Below are positions 1 to 5,069 of a stretch of 6,080 nucleotides of DNA, in pieces. How positions within the stretch are numbered: the stretch's first letter is position 1; each line of letters starts with the position of its first letter. Source of the DNA: Granulosicoccus sp964449565 (lineage in GTDB: Bacteria; Pseudomonadota; Gammaproteobacteria; Granulosicoccales; Granulosicoccaceae). The stretch is taken from assembly GCA_964449565.1 (NCBI GenBank), contig CAYUZB010000166.1:1-6080 (forward strand), in the 5' to 3' direction. A program made the translations under genes and the position numbers. Under the pieces are notes generated by a model. It ran no database searches. It saw only the letters and a program-made list of their open reading frames with translations, and was not told where the DNA came from.

Positions 1-539
1 GCTATTTCGACAACGGTCAGACCGTGAGCCATCTTGCCCTTGAGTACATCATCGTCAGTTTCGGCTTTGCCTTCCTCGCGATTGCCCCAGATAATGTCCC
101 GATTCGTGTACTCATTGTTTACCACCAAAAGCGTGTGCCCTTCATGGGAGAACACATCCATACCGTCGATATTATCGCCGAAGGTCTTTTCTTGATCCTT
201 GGCGGTACCGCGTGTCGCATGATCAAATTCAGGAACGCCACTCCACAAAGGGTCGCCCCAGCGCGCGACGATTTGCGAGACATAGCCTTGAGGTACAGTG
301 ATGTCATCCAGGGTATTGGTTGGGATTTGCTCAAACGCGAATCTGGAACTTGATGCAACAACATCGTCAGTCAGCGCAAAAGAACCCAGCGTGGCGACAC
401 CGCCCACCGCGAGTATTCCCTTCAAAACCTCTCGACGGGATAAGGATTTTTCCACAATTCGATCAAAATCACATTCGAGAGGTCTAGGGTTGACCTGCTC
501 ATCAAAGTCGTCAAAAGAAATCTCGGTCTTGTCTTTCAT
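1..539 (-). CDS. phoX: PhoX-family alkaline phosphatase, N-terminal part (runs off left edge)
   Basis: This is the first 179 codons of an open frame that continues beyond position 1. The family (PhoX, DUF839) comprises exported Ca/Fe-dependent phosphatases that release phosphate from organic monoesters in the periplasm. Residues 1-32 are an acidic leader. Residues 34-40 (SRREVLK) form a twin-arginine motif, followed by a hydrophobic stretch at about 41-57, so Tat export is expected. Mature-domain signatures follow: VPQGY (82-86), RWGDPLW (93-99), FGDNIDGM (120-127) and LLVVNNEYTN (137-146), close to the LVVNHEYTN of the family. The full protein is usually well over 500 residues, so most of it, including later metal ligands, lies outside. 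Two in-frame ATGs abut, at 542 and 539. The AGGAG at 547-551 leaves 4 nt to the first and 7 nt to the second, so I favour 539. A Pho box lies upstream. Family assignment is firm. Activity cannot be judged from this fragment. Confidence 0.88.
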   Translation of the reverse strand, partial: MKDKTEISFDDFDEQVNPRPLECDFDRIVEKSLSRREVLKGILAVGGVATLGSFALTDDVVASSSRFAFEQIPTNTLDDITVPQGYVSQIVARWGDPLWSGVPEFDHATRGTAKDQEKTFGDNIDGMDVFSHEGHTLLVVNNEYTNRDIIWGNREEGKAETDDDVLKGKMAHGLTVVEI

Positions 540-585
540 CATTTGTCTCCTGCGAATTGGCTATTTGAACTTAACATAAGAAACC

Positions 586-591
586 AATCTA
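586..591 (-). promoter_or_regulatory. Probable -10 element of the phoX promoter
   Basis: On the minus strand TAGATT matches TATAAT at four of six positions. It begins 10 nt after the end of the Pho box, which is the spacing usual for PhoB-activated promoters where the Pho box replaces the -35. Transcription would start near 579, giving a leader of about 40 nt before the phoX ATG. No good -35 hexamer is present, consistent with activator dependence. Confidence 0.55.
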
Positions 592-601
592 GAACAAAGA
601 G

Positions 602-619
602 ATGACAGTAAGGTGACGT
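602..619 (-). promoter_or_regulatory. Pho box (PhoB binding site) for phoX
   Basis: Read on the minus strand, 619-602 is ACGTCAC-CTTA-CTGTCAT: two 7-bp direct half-sites separated by 4 bp. This is the classic Pho-box layout (CTGTCAT, an AT-rich 4-mer, CTGTCAY). The promoter-proximal half-site is a perfect match and the distal one keeps the GTCA core. The site ends about 60 nt before the phoX start and sits where a -35 element would be. The sequence, spacing, orientation and the identity of the downstream gene agree. Confidence 0.78.
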
Positions 620-653
620 AAAGTCCCAATGACTAACAAGGATTAAACAATAA

Positions 654-675
654 AATTTTTTGACGCTAAAAAATT
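654..675. repeat. AT-only inverted repeat between hydratase and phoX
   Basis: AATTTTTT (654-661) and AAAAAATT (668-675) form perfect 8-bp arms around a 6-nt loop GACGCT. The element lies downstream of the hydratase stop and upstream of the Pho box. It could act as a weak terminator for the hydratase operon, ending in a U-rich tract on the minus strand. It could also be an A-tract/UP-like element. The lack of G/C pairs makes a strong intrinsic terminator unlikely. Confidence 0.4.
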
Positions 676-684
676 CGACTTTGG

Positions 685-700
685 GCTAACTTGAGCTAAC
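685..700. repeat. Tandem 6-bp direct repeat just after the hydratase stop
   Basis: GCTAAC occurs at 685-690 and again at 695-700 with a TTGA spacer, so the copies are 10 bp apart (one helical turn). The repeat sits 6-21 bp beyond the hydratase stop codon. A regulator could bind such a pair, but the repeat is short and may be chance. Confidence 0.25.
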
Positions 701-705
701 CGCTC

Positions 706-1503
706 TCAACGCCCTGTAAACACGGGTTTGCGCTTCTCATTGAATGCACTAACGCCTTCAAGCCGATCAGTTGTCGGCACAGTGAGATTGTATGCCTCAA
801 TCTCGAAGGCCAGTCCATCCGTCAACGACATTTGCAGGCCACGGTGTATGGCGCTTTTCGCTTGGCGGACGGCTATCGGCGCATTACCGGCGATTTTTTT
901 GGCCACGTCAAGCACTGTCGAGGCAAGATCTTCGTCCACCACCACCTGATTGACCAAGCCCCATGCAGCAGCCTCGTCAGCGGCAAATACCCGTGCGGTC
1001 AAGATGAGTTCTTTGGCGCGCCGTTCACCCACCGCACGGGAGAGCGTCTGCGTTCCACCTGCACCTGGAATGATCCCGAGGCTAGTCTCAGGTAAGGCAA
1101 ATTTGGCCCTTGTCGCAGCGTACGCAAAATCACAAGCCGCTACAAGCTCACAACCGCCACCATAGGCTGACCCATTAACCGCAGCAACAACTGGAACGGG
1201 ACAGGCTAGCAGTGCTCGAGCCATTCTTTCATAGTGACGATGTTGTGCAGTCCAGGCCGTCTCAGTCATGCCATTGCGTTCTTTCAAATCACCTCCGGCA
1301 CAAAAAGCTCGTTCTCCGGAACCAGTCAGTATCAGACAACGATAGGTTTCAAGATCCAGAGATAGGGATTCGAACAAGCTATAGAGTTCAATAGCCATTC
1401 TCGTGTTGAAAGCATTAGCCGATTCAGGCCGGTTCAACGCAATTTTCAACACCTGTTCGGCGGGCTCACTGAGTTTCAACGTTTCGTATGGGTGCTTGAT
1501 CAT
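706..1503 (-). CDS. Enoyl-CoA hydratase/isomerase (crotonase) family, AUH-like
   Basis: A 265-residue cytoplasmic crotonase-fold protein, expected to add water across a 2-enoyl-CoA double bond. The oxyanion-hole segments are AFCAGGDLKE (66-75) and GSAYGGGCEL (111-120). Both catalytic glutamates are present: E119 in GGGCEL and E139 in LPETSLG, followed by IIPGAGGTQ. The DLKER sequence at 72-76 and the C-terminal TDRLEGVSAFNEKRKP (residues 245-260) resemble AUH/methylglutaconyl-CoA hydratases of leucine degradation, but orthology is not proven. The start is uncertain. The frame is open up to an ATG at 1587, which would overlap the upstream gene by 44 nt and add 28 residues unlike the family. 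I chose the ATG at 1503 (second of two adjacent ATGs, 1506 and 1503), which gives the usual family length, although it lacks a good Shine-Dalgarno. With this start it lies 40 nt after the Ldh-family gene, so the two are probably co-transcribed. Confidence 0.87.
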   Translation of the reverse strand: MIKHPYETLKLSEPAEQVLKIALNRPESANAFNTRMAIELYSLFESLSLDLETYRCLILTGSGERAFCAGGDLKERNGMTETAWTAQHRHYERMARALLACPVPVVAAVNGSAYGGGCELVAACDFAYAATRAKFALPETSLGIIPGAGGTQTLSRAVGERRAKELILTARVFAADEAAAWGLVNQVVVDEDLASTVLDVAKKIAGNAPIAVRQAKSAIHRGLQMSLTDGLAFEIEAYNLTVPTTDRLEGVSAFNEKRKPVFTGR

Positions 1504-1543
1504 CATCTGGATCTGAGAGTTCAGAATTTCACCAACCTTGATA

Positions 1544-2536
1544 TCAAACTGCTGCCAGCGACCGAGCAAGCGCCCATAATTCGGCATTGATTGTCACTTC
1601 ATCAATTGGCTGACGTTTTGACCCAGGCAGGCGCGCATTTTCCTGCGCATCGACTGAATCGCTAAGAATCGTCATCCTGTCCCAGAATGCATCACCTGAA
1701 ATGGCAGTTGGATCGACAAGAAAATAGTATTGTCCAAGATCATGTGGAGGTCCATCAGCCAACTTCAAGCCTTTGACATTGACCGAATTGACACTGCCGG
1801 TCACGGCTGCTGCCAGTACCTCGACCATAAGACCGAAGCCATAGCCTTTGTACCCACCAGTCGACAACAAGGAGCCCTTGAGCGCCGCTTTGGGATCGGT
1901 GGTGGGCTTTCCACGTGAGTCAACAGCCCATCCCAATGGAATGCTCTCGCCCGCCGCGGCCGCTTGCGTAATCTTTCCCAATGCAACCGCACTGGTACTC
2001 TGATCAAACTGAAAAGCAACACCACCGCCTTCGGCAGGAATAGCCATCGCCATTGGATTCGTCCCCAAAACCGCTTGACTTCCCCCAGGTGGCGAAACCA
2101 CAGCGGATGCGTTTGCGAATCCAATTCCAATTGCTCCCGCAAGCGCAATTTGCTCAGTGAAGTAACCCAGTGATGTACAGGTATGGGCATGGCTTACTGC
2201 CAATGTACAGGTACCGGTATCATCCAGCAGTTTTAACGCTTCAGGCAGGCCGCGCGCGAAGGCTGGCTGTGCAAATCCCCTTCGCGCATTAGCCTGGACG
2301 ATAGCAGTGCGTGGTTTGGTGATTAACGGCTCGACGTTGCCATCGACCCGGCCAGAGGCCAATTGTATGCAATAGCTTTCCAGATAGTACAAGCCACATA
2401 TTATGTTGTGATTGGATTCTGCAGTACGCACAGCATGAGCCACGTGTTCGGCAATCCAGACTGCCGCATCATGTTTTATCAGTGCCTGACGCGAAACCGA
2501 CTCGATCTCGTCCAAGGCTACGGTGACAGTACTCAT
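1544..2536 (-). CDS. Ldh-family (malate/L-lactate dehydrogenase, type 2) oxidoreductase with altered active-site motif
   Basis: A 330-residue cytoplasmic NAD(P)-dependent 2-hydroxyacid/2-oxoacid oxidoreductase of the Ldh family, which includes malate, ureidoglycolate and sulfolactate dehydrogenases and unrelated to classical Rossmann LDH. Family landmarks in order: GLYYLESYC (48-56) with GRVDG (62-66); SHAHTCTSLGYFTE (115-128), keeping the second conserved histidine region; ANASAVVSPPGG (141-152); LGTNPMA (157-163); DQSTS (178-182); DPKAALKGSLL (214-224); GGYKG (227-231); LPGSKR (303-308). Length is normal and the frame intact. The oddity is at 46-48: relatives have Ser-His-Gly here with an invariant active-site histidine, while this protein reads Ile-Cys-Gly, so ordinary dehydrogenase activity is doubtful. 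The ATG at 2536 has only a weak GGAT upstream. It is the first gene of the minus-strand operon and is divergent from the gene at 2721. Family is certain; substrate is unknown. Confidence 0.87.
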   Translation of the reverse strand: MSTVTVALDEIESVSRQALIKHDAAVWIAEHVAHAVRTAESNHNIICGLYYLESYCIQLASGRVDGNVEPLITKPRTAIVQANARRGFAQPAFARGLPEALKLLDDTGTCTLAVSHAHTCTSLGYFTEQIALAGAIGIGFANASAVVSPPGGSQAVLGTNPMAMAIPAEGGGVAFQFDQSTSAVALGKITQAAAAGESIPLGWAVDSRGKPTTDPKAALKGSLLSTGGYKGYGFGLMVEVLAAAVTGSVNSVNVKGLKLADGPPHDLGQYYFLVDPTAISGDAFWDRMTILSDSVDAQENARLPGSKRQPIDEVTINAELWALARSLAAV

Positions 2537-2614
2537 TAACGATCCGACTACTCATGTTTTTGAGACAGCTACATTACCGCATATTGTGGTGCAATGGCAT
2601 CCAGGGACTAGCTT

Positions 2615-2620
2615 TGTCAA
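2615..2620 (-). promoter_or_regulatory. Possible -35 element for the Ldh/hydratase operon
   Basis: On the minus strand this is a perfect TTGACA, about 80 nt upstream of the Ldh-family start. No good -10 lies at 16-18 nt; the best is TGCCAT at 15 nt. It is therefore either an activator-dependent promoter or a chance hexamer. Confidence 0.25.
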
Positions 2621-2672
2621 CCGCCGATCCGATATTATTTAACTGGATCAATAAAACCGACCACCCCATCAC

Positions 2673-2688
2673 ATTGTCGATTGACCAT
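2673..2688. promoter_or_regulatory. Candidate operator palindrome in the divergent promoter region
   Basis: ATTGTC-GATT-GACCAT is an imperfect inverted repeat: 6-bp arms with one mismatch and a 4-nt spacer. It lies 32 nt before the dehydrogenase start within the 184-bp divergent region. Size and symmetry fit a dimeric regulator (GntR-type operators often have this form), but no regulator gene is in the window to pair it with. Confidence 0.3.
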
Positions 2689-2720
2689 CAGCGTCAAAAC
2701 TCGACGAGGAGCGAACTATC

Positions 2721-3611
2721 ATGAAACGAGCAGGTGTCATCGGCGTTGGCGACATGGGTAGTGGTCTGGCTAAAAATCTTATCGCCAATGGCTTCAAAAC
2801 CGCCGCTTATGATCTGGACGACACGCGTCTCAGCGCATTCAAGTCAATGGGAGGAAACGCGTGCCGATCGGTCGCTGAGGTGGCCGATAATGCTGACGCG
2901 GTATTTGTCATGGTCATGAATGGCGATGAAGCCAAGGATGTGATCCTCGGCAACGATGGACTCATCGCCGGATTGCCCAAAGGCGGCGCCGTTATCCTTA
3001 GCGCTACGGTGAAACCGTCTGAAGCACAGGAAATTGGCCAAGCAATGGAAGGTTCGGGCATCCATCTTATCGATACGCCCGTATCAGGTGGTTTCCCAGG
3101 CGCCCAAAGTGGCACCTTAACCTTGATGGCTGCTGCACAGCCCGCGGTTCTCGAAGAGTTTGCACCGCTCATGCAAGCCGTGTCCGGTACCATTCATCAT
3201 GTCGGAACCGAACCCGGTGAAGGTCAGACCGTCAAGGCATGCCTGCAGTCCTTGATCGGTTCGATATTCTCGGCAACATTTGAAGCGGCAGTTTTAGCGG
3301 CAAAAGCTGGCGTCAGCGGTGAAGTACTGCACAAGGTTGTATCGACATCGAGCGCAGGTTGTGGCGTCGCCAACAACGCACTCGAATGCATCATTGATCG
3401 AAAATTCGAAGGTACTGGTAGCCACATCAGAACGATGCATAAAGATCTGACAATCTCTCTGGATCTATCACGTGAACTGGAAGTGCCCATGCATACCGCA
3501 TCCACTGCGATGCAGTTGTTTCATGCTGGCAAAATAAAATATCCCGAGGGCGACAATTGGATCGTCACCAAAGTCATTGAAGAAATCGTTGGTGCCGAAT
3601 TGCATCGATAA
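2721..3611 (+). CDS. NAD-binding beta-hydroxyacid dehydrogenase (3-hydroxyisobutyrate/L-threonate dehydrogenase-like)
   Basis: A 296-residue cytoplasmic enzyme of the 3-hydroxyisobutyrate dehydrogenase family, expected to oxidise a 3-hydroxy acid to its semialdehyde or keto acid. The N-terminal Rossmann domain opens with GVIGVGDMGSG (5-15). The acidic D31 at the end of the second strand (AAYDLDD) favours NAD over NADP. The substrate loop is DTPVSGGFPGAQSGTL (118-133). The catalytic lysine is K172 in GEGQTVKACLQ (167-176), where most relatives have an Asn a few residues after the Lys; here it is Gln (Q176), as in L-threonate dehydrogenases (TVKIIHQ). HKDL (240-243) is the conserved C-terminal motif. 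The overall pattern recalls LtnD/YgbJ more than MmsB, but the substrate is inferred. GAGGAG at 2706-2711 lies 9 nt before the ATG and fixes the start. It is transcribed divergently from the Ldh/hydratase operon and so may share its regulation. Confidence 0.87.
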   Translation: MKRAGVIGVGDMGSGLAKNLIANGFKTAAYDLDDTRLSAFKSMGGNACRSVAEVADNADAVFVMVMNGDEAKDVILGNDGLIAGLPKGGAVILSATVKPSEAQEIGQAMEGSGIHLIDTPVSGGFPGAQSGTLTLMAAAQPAVLEEFAPLMQAVSGTIHHVGTEPGEGQTVKACLQSLIGSIFSATFEAAVLAAKAGVSGEVLHKVVSTSSAGCGVANNALECIIDRKFEGTGSHIRTMHKDLTISLDLSRELEVPMHTASTAMQLFHAGKIKYPEGDNWIVTKVIEEIVGAELHR

Positions 3612-3681
3612 CCCTGAATCGAATATTCCTTATACGAAAACACGATAGACAAGGTAGTTGAGATGGTTGATGAAATTAAAT

Positions 3682-3993
3682 TCAACCGTAGCGCTGTAGA
3701 AACTCTTGTCCATTGTGCGTCAGTGAAAACTGTATATCCCAATCATGGGCGATATTTGAAAACCCTGTTTCAGCGTTGTTATTGATATCCTGCCTTTCAT
3801 TAACTGACGAGACAATCCTCAGAAAGCCATAATCGAACAACGTATCAAAATGTAAAAAGAACGACTCGCCGGTTGTTTGTCCACGTTTACGACAGACTTC
3901 AACAAACAGGCGTGAAGATACGTCAAGACTACCCAATTGTACTACCACAGCCAGTTGTCGCAAAAGGGATTGATTGCTGATCCGATGAGACAT
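3682..3993 (-). CDS. Hypothetical 103-residue protein, possible winged-helix fold
   Basis: I do not recognise a named family with confidence. The start is the ATG at 3993, preceded by AGGAG with a short spacer. A GTG at 4014 in the same frame lacks such a site. The protein has no signal peptide or membrane segment. Residues 8-35 read as helices with alternating hydrophobics (LLRQLAVVVQL). Residues 45-62 (FFLHFDTLFDYGFLRIVS) followed by a variable loop at 63-83 and DIQFSLTHNGQEFL (86-99) resemble the helix, beta-wing and LTxxGxxFL ending of DUF2513-like winged-helix proteins. A small DNA-binding or regulatory role is therefore possible but unproven. It is convergent with the dehydrogenase (70 nt between stops, no hairpin seen) and divergent from the EamA gene, which it might regulate. 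Confidence 0.6.
   Translation of the reverse strand: MSHRISNQSLLRQLAVVVQLGSLDVSSRLFVEVCRKRGQTTGESFFLHFDTLFDYGFLRIVSSVNERQDINNNAETGFSNIAHDWDIQFSLTHNGQEFLQRYG
3923..3934 (+). repeat. 12-bp direct repeat, copy 1
   Basis: TCAAGACTACCC occurs here inside the small hypothetical gene and again 103 bp downstream at 4026-4037 in the intergenic region. An exact 12-mer pair is about what chance gives across a window this size, though the close spacing is less expected. Confidence 0.35.
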
Positions 3994-4025
3994 GGCTCTC
4001 CTGTGGTCAATCACGCTACACTACA

Positions 4026-4037
4026 TCAAGACTACCC
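4026..4037 (+). repeat. 12-bp direct repeat, copy 2
   Basis: This is the second copy of TCAAGACTACCC, in the 78-bp divergent intergenic space and 35 bp before the transporter start. If functional, it could be an operator shared by the hypothetical gene and the transporter. No consensus promoter hexamers were recognised in this intergenic space. Confidence 0.35.
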
Positions 4038-4071
4038 GAACTAAGAAACGAACACAGGCAATGACGCTAGC

Positions 4072-4956
4072 TTGAACAACATTTTAAATGCGGGTAAGCA
4101 GCCAACGGTCGCCATGGCGCTTGGTTTCATGCTGCTCTCAACGCTGTTGCTGGCTATTATGCATGCGATTGTGCGACATCTCGGTAATGACCTACACCCC
4201 TTCATTATCGTCTTTTTTCGTAATTTGTTCGGCCTGATCGCCATTTTACCGCTGTTGGTTAAAGGCGGTAAACAGTCACTGGCAACAAATCATCCTAAGT
4301 TGCATCTGCTCCGCGCGCTGGTGGGAACTGCCGCGATGGCGAGTTGGTTTTTCGCATTAACCCGGGTACCGATTGCCAATGCGACCGCTCTGAGTTTCAG
4401 TACCGCTATATTTGCCACCGTTTCTGCCTGGATTTTTTTAAAGGAAACGGTTCGGCTCAGAAGAGGTATTGCTATCGGAGTTGGATTTGCAGGTGTATTT
4501 GTCGCGATGCAGCCAGACGCCTCAGGTTTCAATAATTATTCGTTACTGGTATTGCTGAGCGCGATCACCTGGGGCGCTTCGGTGTCAATTGTAAAGCTGC
4601 TGACACGCACGGAATCGGTCACATGCATTGTCGGCTGGATGGCCATTCTTCTGACTATAATTACCTTCATCCCAGCCATCTTCGTCTGGCAGACTCCTGA
4701 TTTGACTCAGATGGCACTATTGATGGTTATCGGAGCGCTGGCGACCGCCGGTCATTTATTGATGACCCGAGCGCTGCAGTTAGCGGACACTGCTCTGGTC
4801 ATGTCTGTTGACTTTAGCCGGCTAGTCTGGACATCCATATTGGGTGTCTGGTGGTTTAGCGAAACTCTGACAGGCTATACCTTTATCGGAGCTGCCATCA
4901 TCTTCGGCGCCGGATTGTATATCGTCTTTCGCGAGTCACGAATGTCAGGACCTTGA
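4072..4956 (+). CDS. EamA/DMT-family inner-membrane transporter
   Basis: A 294-residue polytopic membrane protein of the drug/metabolite transporter superfamily, which moves small metabolites across the inner membrane; substrate unknown. About ten hydrophobic segments are visible, near 13-33, 41-63, 78-98, 103-123, 131-147, 155-176, 184-206, 213-233, 241-262 and 267-286, arranged as two EamA repeats. Typical motifs are LHPFIIVFFRNLFGL (41-55), the first-repeat end with PIANATALSFSTAIFATVSAWIF (100-122) and LKE (123-125), and the second-repeat end LADTALVMSVDFSRLVW (237-253). The C-terminus is short and polar. The start is uncertain: an upstream stop at 4042 leaves only TTG at 4072 before the first ATG at 4114 (residue 15, just before the first helix), and neither has a strong Shine-Dalgarno. 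The TTG overlaps the stop of a four-codon ATG frame at 4061-4075. No operon partner overlaps it. Confidence 0.85.
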   Translation: MNNILNAGKQPTVAMALGFMLLSTLLLAIMHAIVRHLGNDLHPFIIVFFRNLFGLIAILPLLVKGGKQSLATNHPKLHLLRALVGTAAMASWFFALTRVPIANATALSFSTAIFATVSAWIFLKETVRLRRGIAIGVGFAGVFVAMQPDASGFNNYSLLVLLSAITWGASVSIVKLLTRTESVTCIVGWMAILLTIITFIPAIFVWQTPDLTQMALLMVIGALATAGHLLMTRALQLADTALVMSVDFSRLVWTSILGVWWFSETLTGYTFIGAAIIFGAGLYIVFRESRMSGP

Positions 4957-4960
4957 TGAG

Positions 4961-4978
4961 TACGTGTGATCACTCGTA
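4961..4978. promoter_or_regulatory. 18-bp near-perfect palindrome upstream of the pirin gene
   Basis: TACGTGTGATCACTCGTA is symmetrical about its centre at eight of nine pairs (only a T:T mismatch), with no spacer. It starts 5 nt after the transporter stop and ends about 60 nt before the candidate pirin -10. There is no loop and no T-tract, so it does not look like an intrinsic terminator. An operator for a dimeric regulator of the pirin gene is more likely. The CRP consensus half-sites have a different spacing, so CRP is not supported. Confidence 0.45.
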
Positions 4979-5039
4979 AGCGGAGCTCAAGCTTCTGATT
5001 TTAAGTCTTAGCGGTCTGCTTACCATTAATTATGCGGTG

Positions 5040-5045
5040 TATAGT
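5040..5045 (+). promoter_or_regulatory. Candidate -10 of the pirin promoter
   Basis: TATAGT matches TATAAT at five of six positions and lies about 24 nt before the pirin ATG. The -35 is poor: CTGCTT at 5016-5021 with an 18-nt spacer. The leader would be short but includes the GGAG at 5061. Confidence 0.35.
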
Positions 5046-5069
5046 AATGATCAAAATTCTGGAGTCGCC

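Noticed and set aside
24..353. Open frame of 109 codons on the plus strand
   Set aside because: It is antisense to the phoX coding frame, which has clear family motifs and a Tat signal. The peptide has no recognisable features.
298..579. Open frame of 93 codons on the plus strand
   Set aside because: It is Ser-rich, antisense to the phoX N-terminus and runs through the phoX ribosome-binding site.
1801..2190. 129-codon minus-strand frame inside the Ldh-family gene
   Set aside because: It is an alternative frame of a well-supported gene, and its Arg/Pro/Trp-rich composition is typical of a shadow.
2614..2638. TTGTCA and TATTAT as a plus-strand promoter for the dehydrogenase
   Set aside because: The spacer is only 13 nt, too short for a sigma-70 promoter.
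2807..3193. 128-codon minus-strand frame inside the dehydrogenase gene
   Set aside because: It is antisense to a gene with full family motifs, and no ribosome-binding site was seen.
4290..4532. 80-codon minus-strand frame inside the transporter gene
   Set aside because: It is the complement of membrane-segment codons, with no supporting signals.
4964..4975. CRP site at the palindrome upstream of pirin
   Set aside because: TGTGA is present, but its partner TCAC is adjacent with no 6-nt spacer, so it does not fit the CRP consensus.
5037..5069. GTG start extending pirin by 11 residues
   Set aside because: The ATG at 5070 has GGAG at a good distance and matches the usual pirin N-terminus. The GTG falls on the candidate -10 region.
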